64,000 bases of DNA from Sycobia sp. Sy_11 (Eukaryota > Arthropoda > Insecta > Hymenoptera > Epichrysomallidae): NCBI GenBank assembly GCA_018907035.1, contig JACCIC010000189.1:169001-233000 (forward strand). The letters are read 5' to 3'. The position numbers were made by a program, and so were the translations under genes. Positions 1 through 10,999 of this stretch are shown here, one piece after another. Below the pieces are notes generated by a model, which was given only the letters and a program-made list of their open reading frames with translations, had not been told where the DNA came from and did no database searches. Position 1 is the first letter of the stretch; each line of letters opens with the position of its first letter.

Positions 1-591
1 TCAACGTCGAGCGCGAGAGATAACGCGATTCTCTCCGCGTTGCATTATCGCCCGATGCGACGCGCGCTATATAACCGCAAGCGTTTCGTCTCATCCTCAC
101 TTTCTCTAACGCACACACACACACACTCACTCACTCTCTTTCTCTCCCTCTTTCTCTGCCTCTCTTCCTCATCCCCGTCAACGCGATTTCGTGTTTACCA
201 GCGCCTTGGTTAAAGGCCACCCGTCTTACCGGGCCGCTGGACGGCCCGTAAAAAGCGGCGCGCGCGGCCAAGCTCCAGCGATTTTAATTAACCCTTAGAG
301 TAACAGTATGACGCGTGTATGCGTCAGAAAATAAACCATTGTAACACACCTATTTTGTACCGAATAATGATTAAGAATGATGGATAGGTGTTAATAAACA
401 CACATGTGCGCGCGCGCACACACACACACACACGAAACATGGAATCAGATATTCGCCACTTCTGCGTCATTGAACCTGAGTAGTACTGAGTGTGAGTACT
501 TGCAGTCTTTGAAATAAGGATTTATCATATTTTGTTAATCAAAAAGATCAAATTTATTCAGTTTTGGCTTCAGAATCGTAATCAGCAATCC

Positions 592-594
<3 letters not shown>
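1..594. other. Non-coding DNA with CT/CA-rich tracts
   Basis: No coding region is recognisable. A pyrimidine-rich tract with short CA and CT runs occupies about 98-175. A GC/CA alternating purine-pyrimidine run at about 401-433 could adopt Z-DNA. The remainder is unremarkable mixed-composition sequence. Confidence 0.7.

Positions 595-641
<47 letters not shown>
595..641. repeat. (CA)n microsatellite
   Basis: About 23 uninterrupted AC units. The His/Thr-rich and Cys/Val-rich open frames across it (532-807 plus, 535-741 minus) are translations of the repeat, not genes. Confidence 0.98.
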
Positions 642-642
<1 letters not shown>

Positions 643-2531
643 TTCCATGCGTATAGAATAGTTTTTTTGAATTATGAAAAATTTAACATGGGCATTTCCT
701 GTCCTGGACCAGGATGGCGCACATACGCGACCCGCAAACATTTAGTCTTGGTTTGGGTTCAAATTGGGGATCTACGATCACTTTTTCATACTAACAATAC
801 GCATTGAAAATATCTAAAATCCCGGTACTCTAAGGTTTAAAGAGTCTCGCACAGTTGCCAGATCCGGCCTATCGATTAACTGGCAATCAGATAATCCTAA
901 AACATCGTATATGCCGTGAAATGCCCGTACGCGCAAGCTAAACTGATTCGTCGAATTTACATTATTGCGATTGTTTTATTATTTATTTGTTTTATTTTTT
1001 TTCCATATGGCTCACTTATTTTCTATACATGAATTTCGCCTGAATGTGTATGGGGTTTTTTTTTCTCTCTCTCGGCGTCGAGTATAAAGTAAGTATTGTG
1101 TAAAGTAAGGTGAGTCAAATCTATCTTTCTGTCCCAGAATTGTAATATATTTTATTACGTTTGTCAGAATTTAAAAATTTAACATCTTACGAATATGTAA
1201 AATTCGTTGAAATCTCTTCTGTCTCAAATAAACCTTAACACGTAACTATATCTATACCGTAACGCTGATTTCTATCGAGTTCAATTGATTTTTGTATAAA
1301 TCTCTTACGGCACATCGTATATAAATGATATGCCACCGAGCTCAAGTCAAGTGATATAAAGTTCAATCGGCCATACATAAGCATTATCTTGTAATGGTTT
1401 ATTTCACAATTACTCCTGCAGCCAGAATTATCGCCAAACAGTGACTCCTTCGAAGTCGTTGTATTGACAGGAGTAGAAGGTGCCGCTCCCTGGCAATGGT
1501 GATGCGCTGTCGAACGTATTGTCTTTTCTTTAAATTATTAATCAATAAAAAACCCTAACGAGTCGACGATCGCTCAATATTAATTGATCAATTGCAATAA
1601 AGCGCTGGAATCTCTGTGAGGACTTCCTTGCTAAAATTTTCTTTTAAACAAAAGATTCGCCAATGGTCGTGCATTCGCGAGTACCACACTAATATACGTA
1701 TTTACGTACGACAGAGAAAGTCTGTTTTGAATTTTATCTACACGATATAAATACAAATATATATTTACATAACGAGAACGAGCCAAACTAAACTAAAAAT
1801 AACGCAATTATTTGTGGCCTAAAAGAAGCTGGCCCGTTGAAGATAAGTGAAAAGAAAATTGAAAGTAGAAAATTAAATTTTAAAAAACCCTTGAGGAGTT
1901 TCACAAAGTAATGGTTGACACTGACAAACATCTTCCAGGCGATTAACTGAAATTTAAAGACTTGATTTTATAACGAGTATGGGAGGAAAAATATTTTTGA
2001 AAGATGAAATTAAATAAGTAATAATTATCAATGAACGGAGAACAACTATTATTCGATCGTGACTTTTGAACTACTGCGCTTGTCAGGTGATCGAATCATA
2101 GACGTACGATGCTTGATTGAAAATCGACGAGCTTATAATAAAAAGTCGTATAACTTGATTGCGGAAACAAAATATTGCATTGATGATACAAATGCATCGA
2201 TGTAAAATTGATGCTCATTTAAAATTGTTTCATATTTAATCTCGCCTGTCAAAAATATTTTTCCTCGCGCATTTGCCTCAATCGTCTGTTTAGACCGTTG
2301 TCACTTTCAATCGTTTTGTGAAAGTATTTCGAAAATTCAATTTTCTTGTTTAAATTTAATTCGCTAGATGCTATAATGTAATCTGCGGCCTTTCATTGAG
2401 AAAATTTAGTCATTCTATAAATCACGTGCCCATTGTAAGGTCTTAGCGATAAGTTCCATAACGTCTCGTTACGAGCACCACCTACATTCGCGCGCACGAG
2501 CCGTTGGTAATCGGCGCACCGTGCATTTTTA
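642..2531. other. AT-rich non-coding stretch
   Basis: No long open frame, RNA gene or repeat family was recognised. The sequence is AT-rich with short homopolymer runs, as expected for insect intergenic or intronic DNA. Confidence 0.6.
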
Positions 2532-2783
2532 ATGGACCTCGCATTGCCCAAAGCGAGAAATTGGCGGAAAAAATATCACAAAGCAGCCGCGAGAAAGAGA
2601 GCGAGCTCTTTGTCTCGAGATTCAAGCGGAGCGGATAATTTCCCGATGCCGTGGAACTTGGCGAACTTCTGTTGGCCGTTCATTTTGGGATTGACATCGT
2701 TCGGAGAACATATACAAGGAGAGATGGATGACGAATCAGGGACGTGGGCTGATACCAGTTCCGGATACAATGTGGAATATTAG
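2532..2783 (+). other. Small ORF of 83 codons followed by AATAAA
   Basis: I do not recognise this protein. It begins ATG and stops with TAG followed by TAA. It is basic at the N terminus (Lys/Arg-rich, residues 7-25), has a short hydrophobic Trp/Phe/Leu segment (about residues 40-57) and ends acidic with Tyr residues. Unlike most frames here it is not built from a microsatellite. A polyadenylation signal AATAAA lies 24 bases after the stop (2807-2812). It could be a short terminal exon, a small protein or chance. A 64-codon frame on the opposite strand shows that the region is open in more than one frame, which weakens the case. Confidence 0.2.
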
Positions 2784-3074
2784 TAACGGATTTTTGAACT
2801 GGGGGTAATAAAGCTTCGATACAAAATTGCTCCTTACAAATAGACCGGCCCAGTTTACATAAGCGTTTCCCGAATCTCGTAATGCGATTTATATTATGAC
2901 GACCACTAGATCGAATTCCGTTCAGAACGAAAAATACAACGAATATTTTATCATTTTGCATATTATACCATACTATATATATATCTCAATAGAAATGGCA
3001 TGGTTGCTTCGATGTGTATTTAATACGCACGTTTGCACATCTTGCTCTTTGTTAAGATGAGCCAGATTATCCTA

Positions 3075-3077
<3 letters not shown>

Positions 3078-3139
<62 letters not shown>
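3078..3139. repeat. (TA)n microsatellite
   Basis: Uninterrupted TA array of about 31 units. Confidence 0.98.
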
Positions 3140-3142
<3 letters not shown>

Positions 3143-4850
3143 CCGCTCGGATCTTAAATTAAAGTGTACACTAGGGAAAATATAGTAGGAAGACAGGCCG
3201 AACAAAGGACCTAAGAAAATGAAAATAGACTATATATATATAATACACGGACAGCTTATACTTTGTCCGTCTGTCATATCTTGCGGCTCTGTGAGGAGTT
3301 GTTTTGTTGTATATTAAATAGTTTAAAATAACTTGCACGTATGAACTCGTTTCCTTAGCATTTCATTGAATAATGTATCGCTTTATATATTATGAATCGG
3401 TCCTAAAAGACATTGTGTGTTTTATTTATTTGAATAATGGTACATTGCTTGAAAAACAACTTTTAAACAAATTTAAGAAATGTATCATAATGCCTATTGA
3501 CTGAAGATTATTAGTAGAATTAATTAATTATAATACTTGTATTTAAGGATCAATGTGTTATTAACATTTCACCGTATCGTCGTCCCTCCCCACTTTCGCA
3601 CTACGCTTCTAAATTTTTTTCTACATGCACTCGTTTACCGGGTAGAGAATGATCGGAATTACTGCAGCGATCGCGAAAAATTGCATCTTACATTCGATCG
3701 CGTTCATTCGTAAGTACATTTCGTGATCTCTGCGTACTTTTTTAGAACCTCTCCACCTGATAAAGTATTGACAGCTTCAAATTAGCACGCGTCATTAGCG
3801 ATTATTTAAGAAACTCAACAACGTCGCCATAATTTCGTCGCCAAACATCATAGAAATTTTCATTTTTTGTAAACATCAATCATAACATTTCTGTTCATAA
3901 TCATCAAATATTTTTGCAGGTTATGTATATATAATACAAATATATATAATATAACCAAATATGTTAGATTGGTGGAAAGCTCACAGTAAATGTATGTGAA
4001 ATTAGCAAGAATGGCAAAAGATATTTTGGTGCGTCGGTTCCTTCCGAATGAATTTTTTCAAGCGAAAGTATCATAATATAAAAGCGTAGATGTTCGTTAA
4101 AAGGCGAATCGATAAGAGCTTTATATTATGCATTTATCAGTGAATGAAGAATAGTTTAAAAAACAATATTTGTACAAGTCTGTATAATAAAAAATTTTTG
4201 TCTGTAAAATAAAAAATCTGTTATAATAAAATTATTTTTGTATCAAATTTTTTATTTACTTTTTAATAGTTTTTTATAATTTTTTAATTCATTTGTAATA
4301 ATTCCTCATGATACTAGTGATATGGTAAATTATTATTCATTAAAATATTTATTCGTTCTTGCATTGTCTGTATATTATATAAGTAAATGTGCTTCCAATT
4401 TTCAAAATTAAAATCAATAGATTCTTGATAAGAAAGAGAAAGCAGAGAACCTCAATACTTATGCAAGACCAAGACAATATTCTAATTAACAATACTTTTA
4501 ACTAATTTTTTAATTAAATAATTTTTACTAAATCTCGTGTCCTCTTAGTATTGTGAATCACTATTCATGGATGCAGTATATTTTGAATAATAGTCGGAAC
4601 AATAGTAAACATCTGGTATAAATATTTGACACAGTTTACCGCACAATCAGTTTTAAAGATAAATACAGCGAGTTGAAGTATATACAATTTATGCATATGG
4701 CAATAAAATATTTCGCAGAATTCAAATTTTTCTTATTGAAATATTGCAAATGCCGATGAGATCAAATGAAAAAACATTACAAGAATTAATAATAGACGCG
4801 GTGCTGGCAATACATTCGAATCATTACTTTCCGATAATTTTTCATACGTT
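3140..4850. other. AT-rich non-coding stretch
   Basis: No open frame above background and no recognisable repeat family. Short TA runs occur near 3235 and 3925-3955. The interval 4140-4560 is very AT-rich. Nothing in it could be annotated. Confidence 0.6.
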
Positions 4851-5640
4851 TTGTCACTGACACCGCGGCATTATCATTGCGACAGCATGCCAGTGTTCAA
4901 ACACGCGCGAATGCCACGCGCCCCGCATTACGCCGCGTATTCGTCGGATTACCCGCGGGCTCCGGCGCGCGTAAATGATACTTGGAATAAATTTCGAGAA
5001 TCCCGAAACTCGCGGGTTTATCGCCGACTCTGCGCCCATGGATTACGCTCGATATCGCCTCGATTACACGTACTCGAACGGGGGATCCCGATAGTTCGGC
5101 ACGAGGTGTGTGGAATTTTGCGTCGCCGCGACGCGAGAACCCCCGTACAAGGCTCGTGGTGTTCGCCCCTCCTCCTCCCCCCGGCTCCCGAGGCACAAGA
5201 ATCAAGCCGCGCGCGGGCGTGCAGGGAGGCTCGCAAGAAAGGAGAGGGGGGGGTGCCTGTGCGCGCGCGCGTGTGTGTGTGTGCAAGAGGAAGGGAGAGG
5301 GAGAGATCGATGGATACCAAACGGGGCGAGTCGGGGGAGAAAATTCGCCGATCTTTTTTGTCGCGGAGCTCCATCGTGACCCCGCGTGCCCGCTCACGTG
5401 CTACCCGATGCACCCTATATGTATAGCTGATATGAATCCTCGCCGTTTTCCTTTCTCTCCTTCCTCCCATACACAATCCTATCTCCATTCCTTTGAAACT
5501 CACCGTGCACTCACATCTTATATATATATACACGCGCTCTCGGTTCTATGGGTCCGCGGGTCCTGAATACAAATGACGACTATACGCATACGTATATACG
5601 TGTTTCCTTTCTCCCGCGCCTTCGACTGGGCGCAGTGGAG
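4850..5640. other. GC/CpG-rich block with no recognised gene
   Basis: Composition changes abruptly from the AT-rich left flank to GC-rich sequence with many CpG dinucleotides. Several frames on both strands are open at once (for example 4851-5426 plus and 5018-5533 minus). They encode Arg/Pro-rich low-complexity sequence with no domain, which is the signature of composition rather than selection. A G run and a GC/GT alternating tract lie near 5244-5281. The block could be CpG-rich promoter DNA. No TATA box or initiator was assigned. Confidence 0.5.
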
Positions 5641-5750
5641 GGGGGGGGAGTCGGATTCTCTCTTGCTCGCCAGATCATTAGCATTAATGAAGATGCCGGG
5701 ACGTTCGTCGTTCTAGCCCATACTTCATCGTCCAAATTCAACCTCACGCT

Positions 5751-5773
5751 GTCTCTCTCTCTCTCTCTCTCTA
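5751..5773. repeat. (CT)n microsatellite
   Basis: About 11 CT units within a longer pyrimidine-rich stretch. Confidence 0.95.
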
Positions 5774-5980
5774 TCTTTATGAATAACTCAGACCGGGAAC
5801 CGAAGTTGCAGGTCGCAATTTCGACTTAAGCCACGAGGGACCGGGACGCTCGACCATAGTCCTCTCCGCCCTGCCCTCTTCCCCGCACGCCGACCGTACG
5901 GACTTGGCCCCCTCCCGAACGTCGCTCGGCTCGGCGACCCCGTTCCCGCTGCCGCGTTCCCTACCCCGATCATCGGAAAA

Positions 5981-6121
5981 ATGCCGAGGAACTCGCGCGG
6001 CGTTCGGCCGTGGTCGATGGGTTCTTTCCCGGGTCGACAGAGCTGGCCCCTGTCGAAGATTTGCGAGACAGCTCTGTCTCTCGCTCTTGCGGGGTTCGCC
6101 CGAGGCCAATTGAATGGATTT
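5981..6121 (+). other. Possible first coding exon ending at a GTAAGT donor
   Basis: A GC-rich block (about 5830-6121) contains an ATG preceded by AAAA, a favourable insect start context. It opens a 47-codon frame that runs exactly (phase 0) to a consensus 5' splice donor GTAAGT at 6122-6127. The peptide is Arg/Ser/Gly-rich with no recognisable domain. The composition shift, start context and donor suggest a first exon or promoter-proximal region. However, other frames are open here too, including a 142-codon frame on the minus strand (5777-6205), so the call is weak. Confidence 0.2.
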
Positions 6122-6532
6122 GTAAGTGCTATTCTTGTGTATAGATTGCAAAACAATCCGTTCCTCTTTATGCAAGCTCTTTGCTTTTATATACCCGTCG
6201 GGCATTTGTGGGAGCGTGTGCGTAGGTCGTGGAACGATCGAAATGTATACCGTTTGTACGAGACGAGAAACGGTGCTCGGAAAAACTGAGGATAAAAAGT
6301 CTCATTAAGCAGCTCACGACGGGTAATGGAAACGAAGGTGTGTCTAGAGACGAGTGATTGAGAGCGCACAAATTGGTTTTGGCGAGCGATCAGGTGCAGA
6401 AATCGAGGCGTCGGCGCAGACAGTCGACGAATTGCATATTAGAAAGAGCTTTTGTGTATTTGTGTAGCATGCTTGTATTCATATATTGTTCATCAGAAAG
6501 TTATAACTATTTGCGTATAGGTACTCAAGTAC

Positions 6533-6584
6533 AATAAAATATAGTATTATTATTATAACAAAAAAAAAAAAAAAAAAAAAAAAA
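6533..6584 (+). other. Polyadenylation signal followed by 25-base A tract
   Basis: AATAAA lies at 6533-6538 and an uninterrupted A tract at 6560-6584. The 22-base spacing is that of a cleavage and polyadenylation site. A genome-encoded A tail at this distance is what a retroposed transcript (LINE or SINE 3' end, or a processed pseudogene) leaves. No parent sequence was recognised upstream and I could not find a target-site duplication. An internal A tract next to a chance AATAAA is the alternative. Confidence 0.35.
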
Positions 6585-6894
6585 GAAACTCAAGGATTCC
6601 GAAAATTATTTGACGAAGCAAAAAACTGCGGTTGTTTGACGTCCCACGGGGGCGTATTGTCACGAACAACGAACCTTGTATATCGATTAGTTTATTTATA
6701 TATATACATTATTTCCCTGGTCTTTATCAGCAACTATCAAAATTCAATGACTTCACCCCTAAGTTTTATGATAACTCGCACATGCCTGACTGTAAAACGG
6801 AATCGCGTTTTATTATATAGGGGGTGGAGATTGTAAGGGGAGTCCTGAGTAGCGGGAATCGAGACGGGATAAAATATCGCGGACATCAGTGTGC

Positions 6895-6899
<5 letters not shown>

Positions 6900-6937
<38 letters not shown>
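6900..6937. repeat. (GA)n microsatellite
   Basis: About 19 AG units followed by imperfect purine sequence to about 6960. Confidence 0.97.
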
Positions 6938-6942
<5 letters not shown>

Positions 6943-7674
6943 CGAGGAACGAGAAAGAGGGGGCTTTTCCGAACGGAGTTCCGCGGCTATAAGTGCGCCA
7001 GCAGTAAAAAGGTTTTACAATCGCGCATTTCTTGGATTTTAGGCGGGACTTTATTGCGAATAAATGTTACACTTCGTTTGGGCGAGTGGCAATACATATT
7101 ATCCGATGTTTATGGACGAGGCTTGTTGAGGGAGGGGCGGGGGGGGGTGGGTTTTCTTCTTGGCCTCAGTCCTGCCGGGACGCGCGCTTCTGGACTTTTT
7201 ATCATAATCATCGATTCTCTCAATGAGAAGTTTTTAAAATCATTGTCAGTTTTAGAAATTGTTATATGTCCAAGAAGTACTAAGCTAGAATATAATGGGA
7301 AACATTTCAATGTGAATTTTCAAGCTTCGTCCAAAGATTCGTAAAAAAATTGGTCGAACTTGAACTTATCGGGCAAAACGCGGAAAAGGACGCGGGGAGC
7401 CAATAACTCTCTAAAAATGAATTAACGAATAAGTACGAGTATGGCCAGTGAATAGCCATTAATGCAAATACTTGTTAGTCGATCATTGTGGCGGTATTAT
7501 ATGGTATGTGTCATGTTGGCTTGAAAGACCCTCTACATGTGTAATAGAAAAATCATTAAGTGATTTATATTTGAATTTCATTTCGAAGTATTGAATTTGG
7601 GAAAGTTTTATAATTTATCGATGATCAATAAAATAATCCTACACCTCAATATCTCCGAGTGGCATCATATCGTA

Positions 7675-8150
7675 CTGGGATTCTGAACGGAGACGATGCC
7701 AATTACAGATTTTAATGAGAATGTTTATAACTTAGTTTTTGATTCGAAAAGATTCCAAATTTTAATTAAAATTTTGTAAAAAATGATTCGAAAATTTTCA
7801 CACCTCGAATATTTAACGAAACAGATGCAAACTCCAACTATCAAAGAAACATTTCCATATCAGGCATCACAAGAAAATGTCATCGAAAAATGTTCAATTC
7901 ATATTTTACTTATGAACGATAATCACTGAAAATTTTATGTAACCTAAGTATTTGGATTAAAATTTTATTGAGAACTGTTCAACTTTACAATTTTTGTCAA
8001 AAAATTATAGTTGAGACTCTTTCAATTCCAAATTTGGAATCTTTTCCGATTTAACTTGTAGTTGGGACTACATTTATTTCAAATCCAAATGGAAATCTTT
8101 TACGAGAAAAATTGGATTTGGCGTCGTCTCCGTTCAAAATCTGATTTAAT
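7675..8150. repeat. Long imperfect inverted repeat, MITE-like
   Basis: The left segment at 7681-7704 and the right segment at 8118-8140 are inverted copies sharing the core GAACGGAGACGA(T/C)GCC. Further in, 7745-7762 pairs with 8030-8048 (shared core AAAAGATTCCAAATTT). The unit is about 470 bases, AT-rich inside and without coding capacity, as in a foldback element or non-autonomous DNA transposon. The right half also repeats a motif of the form AGTCnCAACTA internally. No target-site duplication could be fixed, so the family is unassigned and the boundaries are approximate. Confidence 0.55.
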
Positions 8151-8310
8151 ATAGTGTCAGGTATTGATTTTTATGATTAATTTATTAATTATCGATTGAC
8201 TAACAGCTCACTTAGAAGCACTTATAATCTATTCTATTCTTATACAAATTTTATCAAAACTAATAAATTAAGAAAAGACTCAAATATAACTTGCTGTTGA
8301 CGTTCTTTTC

Positions 8311-8313
<3 letters not shown>

Positions 8314-8354
<41 letters not shown>
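8314..8354. repeat. (TA)n microsatellite
   Basis: About 20 TA units. The Ile/Tyr repeat peptide over it is an artefact of the array. Confidence 0.98.
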
Positions 8355-8358
<4 letters not shown>

Positions 8359-8517
8359 GAATTACGAAAAAGACCATGATTTTTCATCGAATTTGGATTT
8401 TTCACCAAAAAAAAATCAGATTATGAATGAAGATATTTTAATTGAAAGTTCAAATAAATCAATTACATTTAATACTATTAAAAAATTTTCATTTATTCGC
8501 AATCATTTCTTTTTCAG

Positions 8518-8641
8518 GAACGATCAATTTCCTTCCCATTCGCGTCGTGAATTTCAATGTTCGGCATTCCAAACGACGGAGTTTTACGAAAATATCGTGA
8601 TCTATCCCGACATTGGGAGCCGCTACAACGGGGAATCTTAG
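8518..8641 (+). other. Possible terminal exon after a strong 3' splice acceptor
   Basis: A pyrimidine-rich run ending TTTTCAG (8511-8517) resembles a 3' splice site. It is followed by about 40 open codons ending in TAG at 8639-8641. The peptide is of mixed, protein-like composition with Tyr, Asp, Glu and Arg and ends Asn-Gly-Glu-Ser. No family is recognised. The frame upstream of the AG is AT-rich and Ile/Asn/Lys/Phe-rich, as expected of intron. It may be the last coding exon of a gene whose other exons are far away, or chance. Confidence 0.2.
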
Positions 8642-9022
8642 ATTAGCCCCCCTCTCCGCCACCCGTAAGGTCCTTGATTACAGAGAATCACTCACCCGTG
8701 AAAGTTATTCCTCCCCCTACGCCGCCGCCGCTTATTCACGAGTCTGATGCCTCGATCAACTAATACGATCAGGGATGCCGGCTCACAGGGCCCACTAATT
8801 ATCCTTATTACAGGGCTCGTACTGATATAAAAGGAGTAGGAGGGGGTGGCGATTGGAGCATGGCGATGCGCTTGATGAATAAGACGGGAGCAGTTGGCTG
8901 ATTTGAAGATTCAAGGTCGAGGACGAGAGTTGCGAAGAGATCTCTTGGCATAGCGATGGAAAGCTCGGTTTCGATCAACTCAGTCAATCGCTTGGTTATC
9001 ATATAATACATTTAAAAGGTCG

Positions 9023-9023
<1 letters not shown>
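8642..9023. other. Non-coding, no feature recognised
   Basis: Mixed composition with C-rich runs near 8645-8735. The only open frames are short and unrecognised. Confidence 0.5.

Positions 9024-9064
<41 letters not shown>
9024..9064. repeat. (TA)n microsatellite
   Basis: About 20 TA units. A shorter TA run lies near 9585-9604. Confidence 0.97.
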
Positions 9065-9071
<7 letters not shown>

Positions 9072-9690
9072 ATATAGTGGTAAGAATGGCGACTTATCGG
9101 AGAGGAGCATAGCCGGAGTTATAAGAAATATCATAGAAATTCCTCTTCGAAAGGTTCATAAATTCCAATAAAATTACAAGATTTTTTTAAGTTCAAAAAC
9201 AACTTTACTTTATTTGAATTTTGTGTATTATCTGTTAATTCGTGTTAAAATGTCTCACATTTTCTAATTATTACAGTTAAAATTGTCTAAAAATGAAATA
9301 ACAGCTAAGAATATGCCAGAAATCGGCTTAATCCTTATTCTTTGATAAAAAAAACATTATTATTTAATTAATAGACCTACGATGCTTGTTCGTAAATTAT
9401 GCAATTTGTAATATAAGGATGTGTAGATTATCTACGGGAGTACAAATTAGAAAGAAAGAAATAAATAGCAAATTCCTTATTACATACTTATAATATAATA
9501 GAGCGATTTTTGCCTGTTAAGATGCTTAAACAATTAATTAAATAATTAAGCTATATACACATGGTGTTACATATTTAATTATTAAATATATATATATATA
9601 TATTATATTGTTGCATGTAACAAAAGTTACTTGCGGGGTCGATCGTAATTTGCAGTTTGGGTTCAGTCATTGCAAAATGAAAAGTTTAAA
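9065..9690. other. AT-rich non-coding stretch
   Basis: AT-rich with no open frame of note and no recognised repeat apart from the short TA run near 9590. Confidence 0.6.
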
Positions 9691-9929
9691 ATATTATATT
9701 AGATATGAAATCTGGGGCTCAAGCAACACGGCGAAAGCAAGTGGCTAAGGAATACGGCTTCAATTCTACACGGAGTCGGTCGAGTACGTGACTCTGTAAA
9801 CAAACAGGCTCGGGGCAGTCCGCGATGATAAACAAGGTCGGCGCGAGCAACTTCGTGTCGATCTTGTGCTTGACCTACACGCGATCGACACATAGACACG
9901 ACCGCCAACATGGAATTAGATGTGCGCGG

Positions 9930-10690
9930 TCTCGGGATTTACCTGGTTGTCTGGTTGGCGCGCGTATCTGACTATCTTTGGTTGTCTATCAGATGCGTAC
10001 ATCGGGCTGTTATCATGGGGATTGTTTAGAAGCCTCTCTAAAATCACTATCGCGTCACAAGGCGGTCGCACGTGTGGGCTGGCGTGTCTGGTAATGTCCG
10101 TACGGGATGGGCGAGCAGCAGGGACCTTGCGCGAGTCCCAGCTGGGAAATTCACGAGTTTGCACTTTCAGAATTATATTATTTTATTTGGGTTTTTGGAA
10201 TAAGTAGGTTGCGCCTAGAGGTCGATCGGGCGGGATTTCGCGCGAGTTTGGAGATTCCGCGAGACAATCTCTGAGGTGCTGCCCGGGTGGCCTCTCGGCA
10301 GGGGAGTTTTGTGGACTCGGTCGGTTGGCGAAGTTGGACGGACGCATCTTGAAAACCGTTTGTGGGTGTCTCAGGCGTGTTCGGGATGTCCTGACACAAA
10401 TTAGATGCAAGGGTTTCAGTTAGATACAGAGCCTAGGTTCCAGCGGAGAGCCTCTAGATTTTAAGAAAAAGGCCTAGATAGTAGATGAAAGTTATCATCT
10501 TTGGAGATTATATTATTATCTCGATGTTACCTTTGGCGATCTTTTGATTGTCTTGTTGGCTTACCTACCGGTCATCTGTGGGAAATTTATCTGAGGGTTA
10601 TTTGGGTGAATTTTGGGACTATCTAAGGTTATCTTTCGTTGTCTATGACTGTCTATTGGTTTTCTGGATGTCTTTAAATAATTATATTAG
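9930..10690. other. G/T-skewed stretch dense in TTATCT/CTATCT words
   Basis: The plus strand is unusually rich in G and T, especially 10470-10690. It carries many matches to the GATA-factor core on the opposite strand (TTATCT, CTATCT, TTATCA). These lie near 9968, 9988 and 10010, and several fall between 10490 and 10640. Related words of the form GGTTGTCT and GGTTATCT recur, so part of this may be a decayed tandem repeat rather than a regulatory element. No coding region is recognised. Confidence 0.3.
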
Positions 10691-10933
10691 ATAAATCCAA
10701 GGGAATGGAAAGTCGGAGCCGCTGGCTACAGCGTTTTCGAACCGCCATCTGTCCTGAACCCATCGAGTGCAGCAGTCGTGGGCTTCGCAAGACTTCATTG
10801 AGAAATGATTATAGACCCTGGCGCTTAGTGCCTGGCGCCTGGATGCGATTGTATGTGAGTCTCTCTTGCAAGTGTCCTGGAGCCTCTGTAGTAGTGGATT
10901 CATCAATATTATATATATACAATGTATGTGATA

Positions 10934-10936
<3 letters not shown>

Positions 10937-10981
<45 letters not shown>
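10937..10981. repeat. (TA)n microsatellite
   Basis: About 22 TA units, with further short TA runs on either side. Confidence 0.97.
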
Positions 10982-10983
<2 letters not shown>

Positions 10984-10999
10984 AATATATACAATATAG

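Noticed and set aside
4851..5426. 191-codon open frame on the plus strand
   Set aside because: Overlaps four other open frames in the same CpG-rich block, with low-complexity content from GT/GC repeats. No homology recognised.
5777..6205. 142-codon minus-strand frame antisense to the possible exon at 5981-6121
   Set aside because: Arg/Gly/Ser-rich, overlapped by a second minus-strand frame, and no domain recognised.
9970..9993. Sequence resembling the start of miR-9 (TCTTTGGTT)
   Set aside because: The match breaks after the first nine bases with several mismatches, and no complementary arm lies within 100 bases. The mature miR-9 sequence is highly conserved, so this is chance.
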